From: Owenia fusiformis
Taxonomy: Eukaryota; Annelida; Polychaeta; Sabellida; Oweniidae
Assembly: GCA_903813345.2 (NCBI GenBank)
Contig: CAIIXF020000012.1
Span: 16,116,020-16,180,019 of the forward strand
Length of the DNA: 64,000 bases
Direction: 5' to 3'
The translations under genes and the position numbers were made by a program. Of the stretch, positions 49,701-60,309 are shown one piece after another (within the stretch, counting starts at the first letter, position 1; each line of letters starts with the position of its first letter). Under the pieces are notes generated by a model, which made no database searches, was not told the origin of the DNA, and was given only the letters and a program-made list of their open reading frames with translations.

Positions 49701-52700
49701 TCTGACGTGTTTTCCGATGTGGTTACGATGGAGCTGCGATGACATGATGAGGGAGCTCGGTGAGAGCCCGGTGAAATTTAACTCCGAAGTTAAAATTTCA
49801 CCGAGCTACCACCGATGCGGTTTTAAGCAACAAACGCCATGGATGTCCGGCCGGTGTTCGGCCGAGTTCGGTGAAAATTGCATCGCTGGCTCATCGTAAC
49901 CTCATCGGCCGGGCTATGTGACTAGGCCATTATGAAGCGAGTAGTGGTGGCAAGGACTTAGCACTCAGTGGCACATATTGAGTGCATATGGCTAGAACTT
50001 AGCACTCAGTGGCACATATTGAGTGCATATGGCTAGAACTTAGCACTCGGTGGCACATATTGAGTGCATATGGCACAAAATGTTGATGGGGCTGTGTCGC
50101 CTAACTTACCTCAAGCCTGTTAAATATTTTACATTTATAGAAAACTGTAGCATGTTTATACTCATGAAAAATGATTCATCAATCTACTTTGTTGTATGTT
50201 CAGGCATCATCATGTCACGATATCTGGGTTGAATCAATAGTATGGGCTGTTCAATACATGTATGTGGTATATATCAATGGGTATCGTGTATTTATGTATC
50301 CAGGGGCGCTCTAATGTAATGATTTTCTAAAACATAATATAGAATTACTCCATTGAGTATATATTGTGTACATATATTGTGACAGAAATACAGGTACTAT
50401 TGATAGTACATAGAATTTTTTCAATTTTCTAATCTTATGAAAAAAAGCCTTGATATGCTGCTGTTCTTTTTCTATGGAATTTATCCCAGGCATTTGCCCC
50501 AGGCAGAAATAATTGCTTCGTATTCAAGCACTTGTCAATAGAAACTTTCAAGCACTATTCAATGACTTGTCAATAGAAATTTTTTCAGTTATACTTTGTT
50601 AATAAAGTTCCATGCTTGGCTAATAAATGCACTTTCAATGATTTTTGCAGTGGATATTTAACTGCAGGTTAAATGTTCTGCAGGTTAAATCTTGCAATAA
50701 TCGAGAATGAGAAATTTGAATCATTTGTCATCCCCATTTTCTTTAAATCCGAGCCTTGCATAAGCCTGCACCCCCTTCCATTTACAAGTGTACATATTCA
50801 CCTCTCAAAAATCGGGTATTGAAATAGATAACAGGGTTATAGGCCGGGGTTATGTAAAGTTGACTTCTTGATTTGCCTTATGTTTTGGGGTCAAATACCT
50901 GTTCAAGGAAAAATTAATTAAGGTGAATATTATTTATCAGCATAAATTTTCATTGGTTTCAAAGCAATCATTTTTAATGTTTCAGGATGAACAAATGGTG
51001 AAAAATTTCCTGGATCGCACATTAACTTCAAGACTTGGCATACGTATGCTGGCTGAACACCATCTTGCCCTACATGATGAGAGAGTGAGTTATTGTTATT
51101 TTATAAAATCAATTTAATTTATTTATATATATTTGAAATGATCACCCAGTTCTTATCGTGCAGGGGAGGGAGGGGGGGGGGCTCTGTATGTGTTATTACC
51201 CATATGGCCCAATATTTTGAACCAATAATCCCTTATCTATGAATGTTCTCTATAAAGCACAAAATTGAAATATGACATCAAATTGAATCATTTTGAAAAC
51301 ATTGTCTGAAGAGTATAATTTTAAGCAAAACAAAAACGTTTATTTTAATGTTATTGATTAATACTTTTTGCCCCTCTTTGATAATATTTAAGGAATAATG
51401 TAATGTATTTTCAGCCCAACTTTGTGGGAATTATCTGCGTCAATTTCTCTCCTAAGAAACTCATTGAAAGAAAAGTGGATTTCGCAACGTAAGTATAGAT
51501 ATGCATACTTTTATTTTTAGGGGCTATTGATTTTACCTATCCATTTTTTGCATTTTTTTTGGGGATTGCCATTTAAGTCCAGAAAGTGAAGGTTTTATGG
51601 CATAACCAAAAGGTGGTCTGTAATTACAACCAAGGGGTGTACAACCAAGGGGTGTACAACCAAGGGGTGTACAACCAAGTGGTGAGATTTTTATCATGTT
51701 AATGCCTTGTTAATGTTATCAATTTTATGTTAGGCTTGAAAGCTCATAAGTTAAATACTCTGAATCATTGGCTTAAGGTGGGCGTTCAGGTTAACAAATA
51801 GTTATTGAATGACCGACAATGAACTCATGACTTTAAATGGTATAAATCTGGATTAACAGTTAAGCAGGTTGATTCAACTATTTATAACATCGGTAAACAA
51901 CATTGGCATTTATAGAAATTATTTGACTGGGCATGAAGAGAACAGCTGATATTTGAAAGGTAAAACTAGGGTCACTGCTTTAACTGATTTGAAAACAGTA
52001 TTAATCCCCAAACAAGATTCTGGTATACATATGCAGATTAACAGGTGAAATGAATAGTTTAAATGGGGCCATTGGCATCTTGCACAGTGTTATGTCATAG
52101 GGGTCGTTGGCCATGGCAATGTTGGCCCATGGCAATGCACTGAGTGATAATAGTTAATAATAATAGTTGGCTCTCCATCATGGAACAACAAGTGATAGGT
52201 AGTGTTTCAGATTTGATTGTATTTTGTTCCAAACAGAGAATTGTTCATATCTCAAGGGTGCTGGGGGGGGGGGGGGGGGGGGCAGTGATTGTTTTAGCCT
52301 AGGCCCTCTGATATTATCCTGAAAAGAAAAATACCAAGTTACCTTTAAGAAGCCTAGATGATAATCCTGGATGTTTTACACACAGTCATTGACATCATTC
52401 ATACACTACATAATACCTTATTTGCATCATATGTTTGTAACATGTGTTTTATGAAAGTGAGTTGTGTACTGTAAGTGGCGAGATAAAACATCAGTGCATC
52501 ATGTTTTAGCGAAACTATTATCATAATGTTCGTAAAAACTCAGGTTTCATTAAAGATATTCTTTGAAACATTGAATAGAAGTTAACGTATTTTTTGATCA
52601 GTAAGGTTAAACAAACATGTGAGGGTTTTTACAAGTTACACAATAAATTATGTTACTCTAAAAAAAAACCACAGTCCCTAATAAATATATGAGTTTGTTT

Positions 52701-55700
52701 ACGGAGATTTTTCAGGATGTTTACTCATTTCTATTATACACACGTCTGTAGATTCATGAATGAAACATCCTATTTTCTTTACTTTTTGGACGTAAGTTCT
52801 CATTTATAGATCATATTGACCCATAGACTATTCAATTTTGGAATGTTAATATGACTTATTTTGAGTCCATTACTTGGCACTATTTAATTTTGCAATTTTG
52901 ATCATTTATTGCGCAACAATAACTGCATGAGAAAAGATAGTTTAGCTGAATTCTTAAACTGCAAAAATGTTAGTCTTGCTTAAAAGACCCTAGGCCCTTT
53001 CTCCTCTGATCAACTTCTCTCACCAGGTATGTTGGTCAAGGTGAACTACATAGTACATATTGATACGGGGGGGGGGATACACAGTCTTGAAGCAAGACTA
53101 CAAAAATGTACAAGTACGTCAATTCTAATAATCTATCACTCCTTTATTTATGTAAATTCATTGAATGTACACTTTTTATTAGCCTTGCCCAAGTCTGTAT
53201 TTTTTACTTATCTGATCTTAAATTATTACCGGCGGTCATAATAGAAATCAAAATAAGTAAAAGAGACCGACTTGGGCAAGGCTAACTTTTTAGACAAGTA
53301 CATATTCATCTGCATTTACTTATGATCATTCTAATGAAATAGTTTTAAGTTCAGGGCTTTCTCATATTCATATGTCATTAGCAGATGTTCGTAGATTTTC
53401 CAAACTGACAAAATTGCAACTTTTGTAACTGACAGACAGCTATCAATAATGAATTCAATATTTCACTTCAATCTGTGAACAGTTTCAAACCTATATACAT
53501 ATATTAATAATGTATGACCACCTGTAGAGGGTGAATTCATATGTTAATACTGTTAATACATTTTTATCAATACTTCATGGGACATCCCTCATACAGTTTC
53601 ACAATTACCCAAATCCGAGTAAGTAGTTACCAGTTTCACCACCAGGTGGCTGATTCGGGTCAATTAACATGGCAGGTATATAAGAAAGTTCCCTTAAACT
53701 TGAATATTATCAATTTAAGTGGCTCAATTTTCATATAACCCTTATGTGTCTGATACTTATACTAATGAAAATATTTCCAGTAAAGCAAAGTTTATCTGTC
53801 CACTAATAGAAAACATTTTTCATTTTTTGTGATTTTATAGCATGGGGTCTATGGGGAATCTCCCCGAGGTAGAAGTCACATTTTCAAAGAAAATTAATTT
53901 TTCAAAGTTGATAAACACTTTTTAAAACCACATTTCTAGATGTAATTTTACATGTATATTTCAAATATGATATTACTTTGACTGAATTTTGAATTTTTAA
54001 TGACGTAAATCAAGATTATTTCTACTCGCATCTGGGTTATTATGTAACTAAAGTCACCCCTAGATACAATACAGACTTAAAAATTCAAATCTATTTTGAA
54101 TATTAATAACACAACCAACCACCTGCAGAGATTGAATTAATAAGCAGATACTTTTTATGGAAAGTAATGATTGGGATTTCAGTTAATCTATCCCTTCATA
54201 AGTTTCAAAATTATGTAAATTGATATTGTAGTTAACCGCTGGTTTCTTCCTTCAACATGTGATTCAGGGTTAAGGTGGGATATTGGGACAAGTATACCCT
54301 TCCTTAAAGGAACTAGAAACAAGTTGAGAGTACTCTTCGAAAAAATTGTAGAAAATGTCACAATTTTACAGCCTCATCTTTACATGGAGATATGTTCATC
54401 TCTGAATTCTAGGTTATTTTCCCCTTTTAGATATTTAAGTCTAATATTACTGACTTAATATCAGCATAATCCTTCGACTTTTAAGGTGATCCACTAGAGT
54501 ATGCCCCACCTTAATTGCAGTCTCTACTCATGTTGCATCTCACGTCTCCCAGGGTGAATTCACTATTAAAATGATTTATTTTTCTCATAGCCTTCACCTG
54601 GATGTAAAAACATCAATCAATTCAATATAACATTTCTAATTTTGAATTAGTACACATACACATTGTGTTCATATTGTATATTTATGAACTAGTTTAATTA
54701 ACATTCTAGTCCACGGGATAGAAATATTAAAAATTATGAGAATGTGTGTTATAAATAGAGGTTATTTAATGGGAGATTTTTGATACAGGGTAAATCTGAG
54801 GGAAATACAATATATCTACCCGAGGGACCATAGGGACCGAGGTTTGGTATATTGTATTTACCGAGGGATATACCCTGTATCAAAAATTGAGCATTCGATT
54901 AACTGATTTATCCTATACTTTAATTAGTAGATCACGAGAATTAAATATGCATTGAATGTTAGGGAAGCATCATGTAGTATAAATAATATTTATCAAATAG
55001 ACCCGGGATTGCTGATCACCCGCTCACCTCAGATATTGATTATATTCCTGCATGTTATTTACCTTTAACACTATTAAGTATGGGATAAATATATGTATAT
55101 ACAGTAAAACCTGTATATATCTGAACACCTCTCTAGTCGAACACCTCTCATTGTGAATGCTTTTTTAGATCAATTTTTAACCTGGCATAGGCTTTAAAAC
55201 ACATTTAAAACCTCTAAATATGAACACCTGTCAGTCCAGCCAATTTCGGCTAATTCCATTAGCATTCAGATTATGCTTGTATTACTGTAGTACTCTGTGT
55301 AATTTTGAATGTTTATGTGTTTCAGTAAGATCTGTGAACTTAAGTTTGGACGTGCGCCCAATGTTCGCATCAATGGTCACCTGAACACCATGTTTCCTTA
55401 CATAGCTCAGCCTCTGGATTATATCTTGCAGGAGATCTTGAAAAATGCCATGAGGTATGTACTCGTATATTGTAAAATGTTCAATATTATAAAATTGTTG
55501 CAAATATCTCATTACCTATTTTAAAGCATTCATAGTAAAGGAATTTTGAAACTATTTCTCTTTTAAGCCAAGTGGGATGAAGAATTTTATACAAAAGATC
55601 ACAAAACCCTTTATTACCTCAAAAATTATTGAATTTTGGGAACGTGGTTTATGAGATAAAATACTTAAGATATATTTAGGTCACATGGGTCAATCAAATA

Positions 55701-58700
55701 GCTAGAAATTCCATCATCATTGAATATTGTTGTATTTTATTATATTATGTTGCAGAGCCACTGTGGAGAATCACCTTGACAACGTAAACATGCCAGATGT
55801 CACCGTGACAATAGCCAACAATGACATAGACTTCGTTATAAGGTACAATTAAAATTCACTTTTAGAAAATATGTCTTGAAAATTAAAAGGTGGGGCTCAA
55901 GTATGCCAAATTTTAGCTAAATTATTACTGTTTTCTGCCTTATGTATCTCTATACAAGTTGGTGTATAAAGAGCATATTTGAGTAAAAGCACAATTTTTT
56001 GCATTTTGGACCTCCCTGAGGCCTTTTGTTATTCTCAAGAAATTTCCCACACATGTTACAGTACTTTTATACTTAAGGATGTTCCCTGGACGAAGTTGAA
56101 AACGATGAACACCAACCCCTAATTTTTCTTTTCAAAATGTGAAGTACATAGCATAACTAAGTGTTTCTGTGAGTTTAAGAAAAAGTTAAATATTCAAAAG
56201 TGTGTTTTGGGGTGAAAACCTGATTTTTAACATGGGTTTCAATGAGAAAGTGCCACGCCCACTTTTGTCAAATATTGACACTTTAGAGGCCTCTTGCTCA
56301 GAAAAAAGCACACTAACATATGGTTTTTAAAGTTTTAATATTCTTTGTTGCCCGTGAGAATCCCAGAAAACCATTTTTGAGAAAAAGTTAAATACTATTG
56401 AATATTTTCCTATCTGACCAGGGAACATCCTTAAAGGCCAGGTTTCCCTGCCATATGGTTGAGTTCAGCCCACCTCATTAATAGTCATTAATGGCTAGCC
56501 AATCATGTGAAAGCTCATGTCACCATATATGGCAAGAATTATGCCAGAATGTTTACAAACACAAGCACATGTATCTAGAGGATTAAATCTTTCACTGTCT
56601 TATTGGGGAAACATCAAAATTGGTGTGTGAAATATTTTTTGGGGATTCAATATAGTGTATAGAGTTAAATTTTGAAATGCAGATATGGTCCCTTCTATGC
56701 AGACTAGAAATCTTTGAAATTAACATCCCTGGCATTTCTCAAGGGACACATTATTCTTGGATCCACAGAGTGATTCCAAATTTGAATCTAGGATTTCCCT
56801 TGATCTTGTCAATTACTATTCATCATGTGAGCATTGAACTTTGAAAATGAGATTTTAATTGTAACTCACTTCAATGTTGCAGCATGATTTCCTTTGGTCT
56901 GTTAGAGATAGGCCAAATATAACTCAGGGAAGAACCCTTTAGCTATCATTCCTCACTAACTGAAGTATACCCTATGTATATATGTAAATCTTACTAGATA
57001 GTAATCAAATGCCCCCTCCCCTCACACTCTTGGTGTCAAGAGAAATCAAGTACTATTTGAATCAATTTTCTCAGTTTCACTGACACAGATACAGCTAACT
57101 TGAACAGAACCAAAGTCTAACCAGAAAAATAAATGGCAAGTGAACTTGAAGTGAACAAAATCAATTATGAAAACAATAGTATACAGACAATCACAAAATT
57201 ATACTGGTGCACTTGTCACTTTGATGAAGAAGTTACAAAATGTTCTGAATATGTTTCATAAAAAGATAATTTAGTTTGGAAATGATTATGCAATATAAGA
57301 TGACAGACCTTACCACACTATACTGGAATGAAAATGTAGAAAGGGATTTACCAGTGTTCAGACTAAAGATGTTGCTCCTCACAGGAAATTACAAACTTAA
57401 AATATTTAATTACATGGAATTAATCTAGGATAAAGTACTAAATGTGATTGTTTCATAATAATCTTGTAAACATTTCACCAAATTCGCCTATGACATTGAA
57501 TTTATAGCTAAGATTTGAACAAGTGGAAGTATACACCTCTATCAACCTGTATACGGTTACACTTGCTTGGGATATATAATGTGAAAAAATACAAATCAAG
57601 TGGTAAGTTTTGACTTTAATTTTTTTTTCAACTTCTATATTTTTCAAATAGCTGATTTCTTAGAATGATACAATGTGCTTGTGTTTGCAAATATCACATG
57701 ACAAATTTACAGCATTCTCATTGGACAGATATTTAAATCCCTGTCTTATAACTCCTCCCCTAAAACCAGTACATTTTCAAATAAAAAAACTTAATTACAC
57801 AAAATCTAGTGATATTTTGAATTAACAAAAGCAAGATATTAAATTGACATATGTTCATGCAAAACTGTAGCAAAAAGTAGCAAGAACTGTTCAGTAGTTT
57901 TCACTTTATGAGGGAAAAACGAAATAAATCCTCTGGAGCTCTGATTTTCAAAATTATCAAATCATCATATGATGTAATTTCTAACTGCCACTGGCCTTTT
58001 ATACCCGACCCTGGCCTTTAATTTGGCGGCCATTTTTATTTGGCAGATTTTGTGAAAAAAACATAGGCGATTTAAAATAGGGGATTAGTTGTCCTTTGTT
58101 ATTTTAAATTACTTTACTTCAATCCATATCAGGTATTCTAAGGTTTGCTTATTGTATAAAAATTAGATATGACATATAAAATCAAAATAAGTTTTTTATA
58201 TACATGTACTTGTAATAAATAATTTATTTTTAGAATCTCAGACCGTGGAAATGGCATCCCCCACAATATTGTGCGTAAAGTATGGGACTACCATTTTACC
58301 ACAGCTGGACAGAGCGACAACCACCAAGTAGATGGGGGGTTGTTTGGTAACATTATGGAGAATAGAGCAGCAGGAGCCATGCATGGGTAAGATATATAGC
58401 ATGGGGGTTGGGGGGGGGTTGTTTGGTAACATTATGGAGAATAGAGCAGCAGCAGCCATGCATGGGTAAGATATATAGCAGGGGGGTGGGGGGGGTGTTT
58501 GGTAACATTATGGAGAATAGAGCAGCAGCAGCCATGCATGGGTAAGATATAGCATGGGGGATATAAGGGGTGTAGATGGGGAGGGGGCTGTTTCGTTACA
58601 TGACGAGCACCTGGAGCTGGATGCATGGGTAATATATAAAGAGTGTGGGGGCAGTTAGTTAAAAGGATCGAGTGAATGTTTTTTTTAAAGATTTTAATAT

Positions 58701-58936
58701 CTATTATACAATACATGTACAAATGAAATGTTTTAAGGTCTCAGTAAATATATGTGTTGAAAAATTCAGTTATGTTGTTTTTGTCTTCCAGTTTTGGGTT
58801 TGGACTGCCCGCCTCGAAGGCCTATGCAGAATACCTTGGGGGTACATTAACTATTGAGTCCATGCAGGGCATAGGCACTGATGTGTATTTAAGACTGAGG
58901 CACATTGATGGCAAAAAAGAAAGCTTTCGTATCTAA
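37726..58936 (+). CDS. BCKDK: Branched-chain alpha-ketoacid dehydrogenase kinase, mitochondrial, 11 exons, complete
   Basis: Exons: 37726-37950, 38608-38676, 41238-41348, 41605-41652, 49134-49253, 50986-51084, 51415-51488, 55326-55454, 55756-55842, 58234-58386, 58792-58936; 419 residues. It inactivates the BCKDH complex by phosphorylating E1-alpha in the mitochondrial matrix, restraining leucine, isoleucine and valine breakdown. The N-terminus is basic and hydroxylated, as a mitochondrial presequence; Met9 is an alternative start. Landmarks: [17 protein letters not shown] (His114), [20 protein letters not shown]-box [10 protein letters not shown] (Asn289), G1 box DRGNG (Asp324), G2 box GFGFGLP (372-378), end [18 protein letters not shown]. 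All are kept, so the kinase should be active. BCKDK is preferred over PDK because the N-terminal block and C-terminus are BCKDK-type. Exon 1 has a weaker donor (AAG|GTTTGT). The 3' edge of exon 10 is tandemly repeated downstream. Introns hold many mobile elements. Confidence 0.95.
37951..42545 (+). other. BCKDK introns 1-4, first part: simple repeats only
   Basis: Besides exons 2-4, this stretch holds homopolymer G or C runs (38850, 39330, 39985, 40740) and an isolated TGTTAATGCCTTGTT (41067), the end sequence of the element at 44784-46404. No other gene seen. Confidence 0.45.
42546..42686. mobile_element. 140-bp MITE in BCKDK intron 4
   Basis: The ends ATGCCTTGGTCACATATGCTC and, inverted, ATGCCTTGGTTACATTTGCTC frame a mini-palindrome with CGCCG and ACTCAAT words. 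The end TGGTCACAT resembles that of the GC-rich element at 49297-49932. Confidence 0.7.
44784..46404 (+). mobile_element. Non-autonomous element with hairpin 5' end and internal ~130-150-bp repeats
   Basis: It starts with the hairpin ATGTCACCACC-AAAAAG-TGGTGACAT, duplicated at once (44784 and 44835), then a short GC-rich leader. About nine variable tandem copies follow, of CAAATCTGACTTTAGATTTG, GACCTTCAATGACCTTCTCAA, GGTCAAAAAGGTC and AAAATCATCTACATGTTCTC. It ends GGTGGTGACATTTTGTCATG-TTAATGCCTTGTT. The two ends are short inverted repeats of each other. Isolated 3' ends occur near 41067 and 51690. It may be Helentron-like; the class is not certain. Confidence 0.65.
46839..48175 (+). mobile_element. 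Helitron-like non-autonomous element with internal ~145-bp tandem repeats
   Basis: It begins A|TCCCACCGAACGAAGTTCG, then GTCCGTCC repeats, then about eight tandem units around GATAACTCAAATACC, GGATTTGGTTCAAATTTTA and AATTTCAAAATGGC(G/C)GCCA. It ends GTTCGGTGGGAT-TTGCTACTCCGTGGAG-TTGCTGTTTTTCTAG|T. The 5' TC, the 3' CTAG after a CTCC-GT-GGAG hairpin, and A/T flanks fit a Helitron. The ends also form inverted ATCCCACCGAAC motifs, as in Helentron-type elements. No Rep/helicase is encoded. A degraded relative is at 10145-10730. Confidence 0.75.
49297..49932. mobile_element. GC-rich inverted-repeat element in BCKDK intron 5
   Basis: The ends TAATGGCCAAGTCACATAGCC and, inverted, TAATGGCCTAGTCACATAGCC continue as CGGCCGATG. 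The inside is strongly GC-rich against an A/T-rich background and full of CCGAGCTCGG, CCGGCCGG and CATCGG words. Several long frames on both strands are side effects of this composition. Confidence 0.75.
49958..50076. repeat. Three 41-bp tandem repeats
   Basis: TTAGCACTC(A/G)GTGGCACATA and TTGAGTGCATATGGC repeat at 49958, 49999 and 50040, directly beside the GC-rich element. Confidence 0.85.
50077..53178 (+). other. BCKDK introns 5-7: remnants and simple sequence
   Basis: Apart from exons 6 and 7 this holds a remnant at 51625-51720 (three 17-bp GGGGTGTACAACCAA-type repeats followed by GTGGTGAGATTTTTATCATG and TTAATGCCTTGTT), a G run of about 20 at 52263 and a shorter one at 51168. No other gene seen. 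Confidence 0.45.
53179..53285. mobile_element. 107-bp palindromic MITE
   Basis: The ends TTAGCCTTGCCCAAGTC and, inverted, TTAGCCTTGCCCAAGTCGGT are near identical and lie in BCKDK intron 7. Confidence 0.7.
53600..54046 (+). repeat. Dispersed repeat, copy 2 (related to 3456-3905)
   Basis: Same order of landmark words as the copy in the ANAPC7 intron. A further fragment (GTTAACCGCTGGTTTC near 54233) may be a third decayed copy. Confidence 0.75.
54778..54887. mobile_element. 110-bp palindromic MITE
   Basis: TTTTTGATACAGGGTAAAT at the left faces TACCCTGTATCAAAAA at the right. The inner arms share AATACAATAT and CCGAGG words. Confidence 0.65.
56073..56434. mobile_element. TTAA-flanked MITE in BCKDK intron 9
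   Basis: TTAA-GGATGTTCCCTGG at 56073 faces CCAGGGAACATCC-TTAA ending 56434. The 362-bp body is non-coding. Confidence 0.75.
58331..58630 (+). repeat. Tandem copies of the BCKDK exon-10 3' edge with its splice donor
   Basis: The exon end GGGGGTTGTTTGGTAACATT..GCCATGCATGG|GTAAGATATA (donor at 58387) recurs at about 58407-58470 and 58486-58548, spacing 79 and 76 bp. A degraded fourth copy lies at 58571-58630 (CTGTTTCGTTACAT..GATGCATGG|GTAATATA). Copies 2 and 3 have nearly unchanged coding sequence and donors. Reading through the first donor gives TAA at once, so only donor 1 yields the full kinase. Confidence 0.85.
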
Positions 58937-59824
58937 TGCTGCCTATATTGCAAGAACTTGGAGTTACTTTTTATATAATATTCATGGGATGAGTTAGCCA
59001 TGAGACATGTGAGGCTAGCTATGGGGAAGGTGAGGCTAGCTTTGAGGCAGGCAAGTCAACTGAATTGCCAATCTTTAACAAAAAATATTTTTCAGACATT
59101 TTTGGACTAAAGTGAAAATTATGTCCCAATGGAGTATAGTATAATATTCTGTTTTTGTTAGTTTCCTTGCTTTGTCACTGATATTATTCCTGTGAGACTT
59201 GGGGCAATCTCAGAGAATTTTGTAGATGTACATAATTGTAGAACAGTAGTCTTTTATTATTTGTTTATGCCTAACTGGTTAGAACAGCATAAAGCAGGCT
59301 TGTCATGAATGGCATATTTAAAGTGGGTGACATGTTTAAAATTATTTACAACAAGCCAAATCTATCCTATCCTCCTCTACCCACACCATTTACGCCAGAG
59401 ATTGTTTCCGAAAGATTTGAGAACATGTAATAATGATATTGAAGAATTCACCAAAACATGGGGGGCCTGTATGTTAAATTCGTGTAATTTTGGCCAATAT
59501 TTGGCAATGAACAACAGCATAGTTATACATTTATATATATGTTATACGTGGTATTGTCGTAGTATTTTATGTTTGTATTAATTTTAGTGTGTAAATTCTG
59601 GACATTTGTGTCTTTTATCTTGCATCAAGATCTTCCCTTTCTTTCCCCCACTCCACCTAAAAAGCCCCAGAGTGGGGATTAGGAGGAAGGACTTGATGCA
59701 AGATTATCGTGTAAAAGGGTACAGATTTATAATCCATAGACAACATATAGGAAATACAATCTGCTTTGTTTTATTTACATGAAACATTTTGCACTAATAA
59801 TCAATATAGGCCTGATGTTGTTAT
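58937..59824 (+). other. BCKDK 3' flank
   Basis: Probable 3' UTR and flank. It has a small repeat GTGAGGCTAGCT(A/T)TG near 59008-59045. No clear AATAAA was found soon after the stop. Confidence 0.4.
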
Positions 59825-60300
59825 CATATAACATGACCTTGAACTGGTCATAAAATGTAACCTTGAACTTATCATACTGTATACAGTATATTATCTTAAT
59901 CATATAATACCTTGAACAGGTCATAATAACTGATCATACAATATGACCTTGAACTGATCATATAATATGACCTTGAACTGATCATATAATATGACCCTGA
60001 ACTGATCATATAATATGACCTTTAACTGATCATATAATATGACCTTGAACTGATCATATAATATGACCTTTAACTGATCATATAGTATGACCTTGAACAG
60101 GTCATAATAAAATGACCTTTAACTGATCATATAGTATGACCTTGAACTGATCATATAATATGACCTTGAACTGATCATATTATATGACCTTGAACTGATC
60201 ATACAATATGACCTTGAATAGATCATATAATGTAACCTTTAAGTGATTAAATACTGTAATGTACCTTGAAAAAAACATATAATATGATATGGAAATGATC
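59825..60300. repeat. ~24-bp minisatellite containing TGACCTTGAAC
   Basis: Units of the form ATCATATAATATGACCTTGAACTG repeat about 17 times with variation. About nine copies hold an intact TGACCTTGA, the reverse complement of TCAAGGTCA. Confidence 0.85.
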
Positions 60301-60309
60301 ATACGATAT

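Noticed and set aside
49347-49899. Overlapping open frames of 73-140 codons on both strands
   Set aside because: Caused by the GC-rich, stop-poor MITE; no family resemblance.
58238-58722. Overlapping - strand frames with [12 protein letters not shown] repeats
   Set aside because: Antisense of the repeated BCKDK exon-10 edge.
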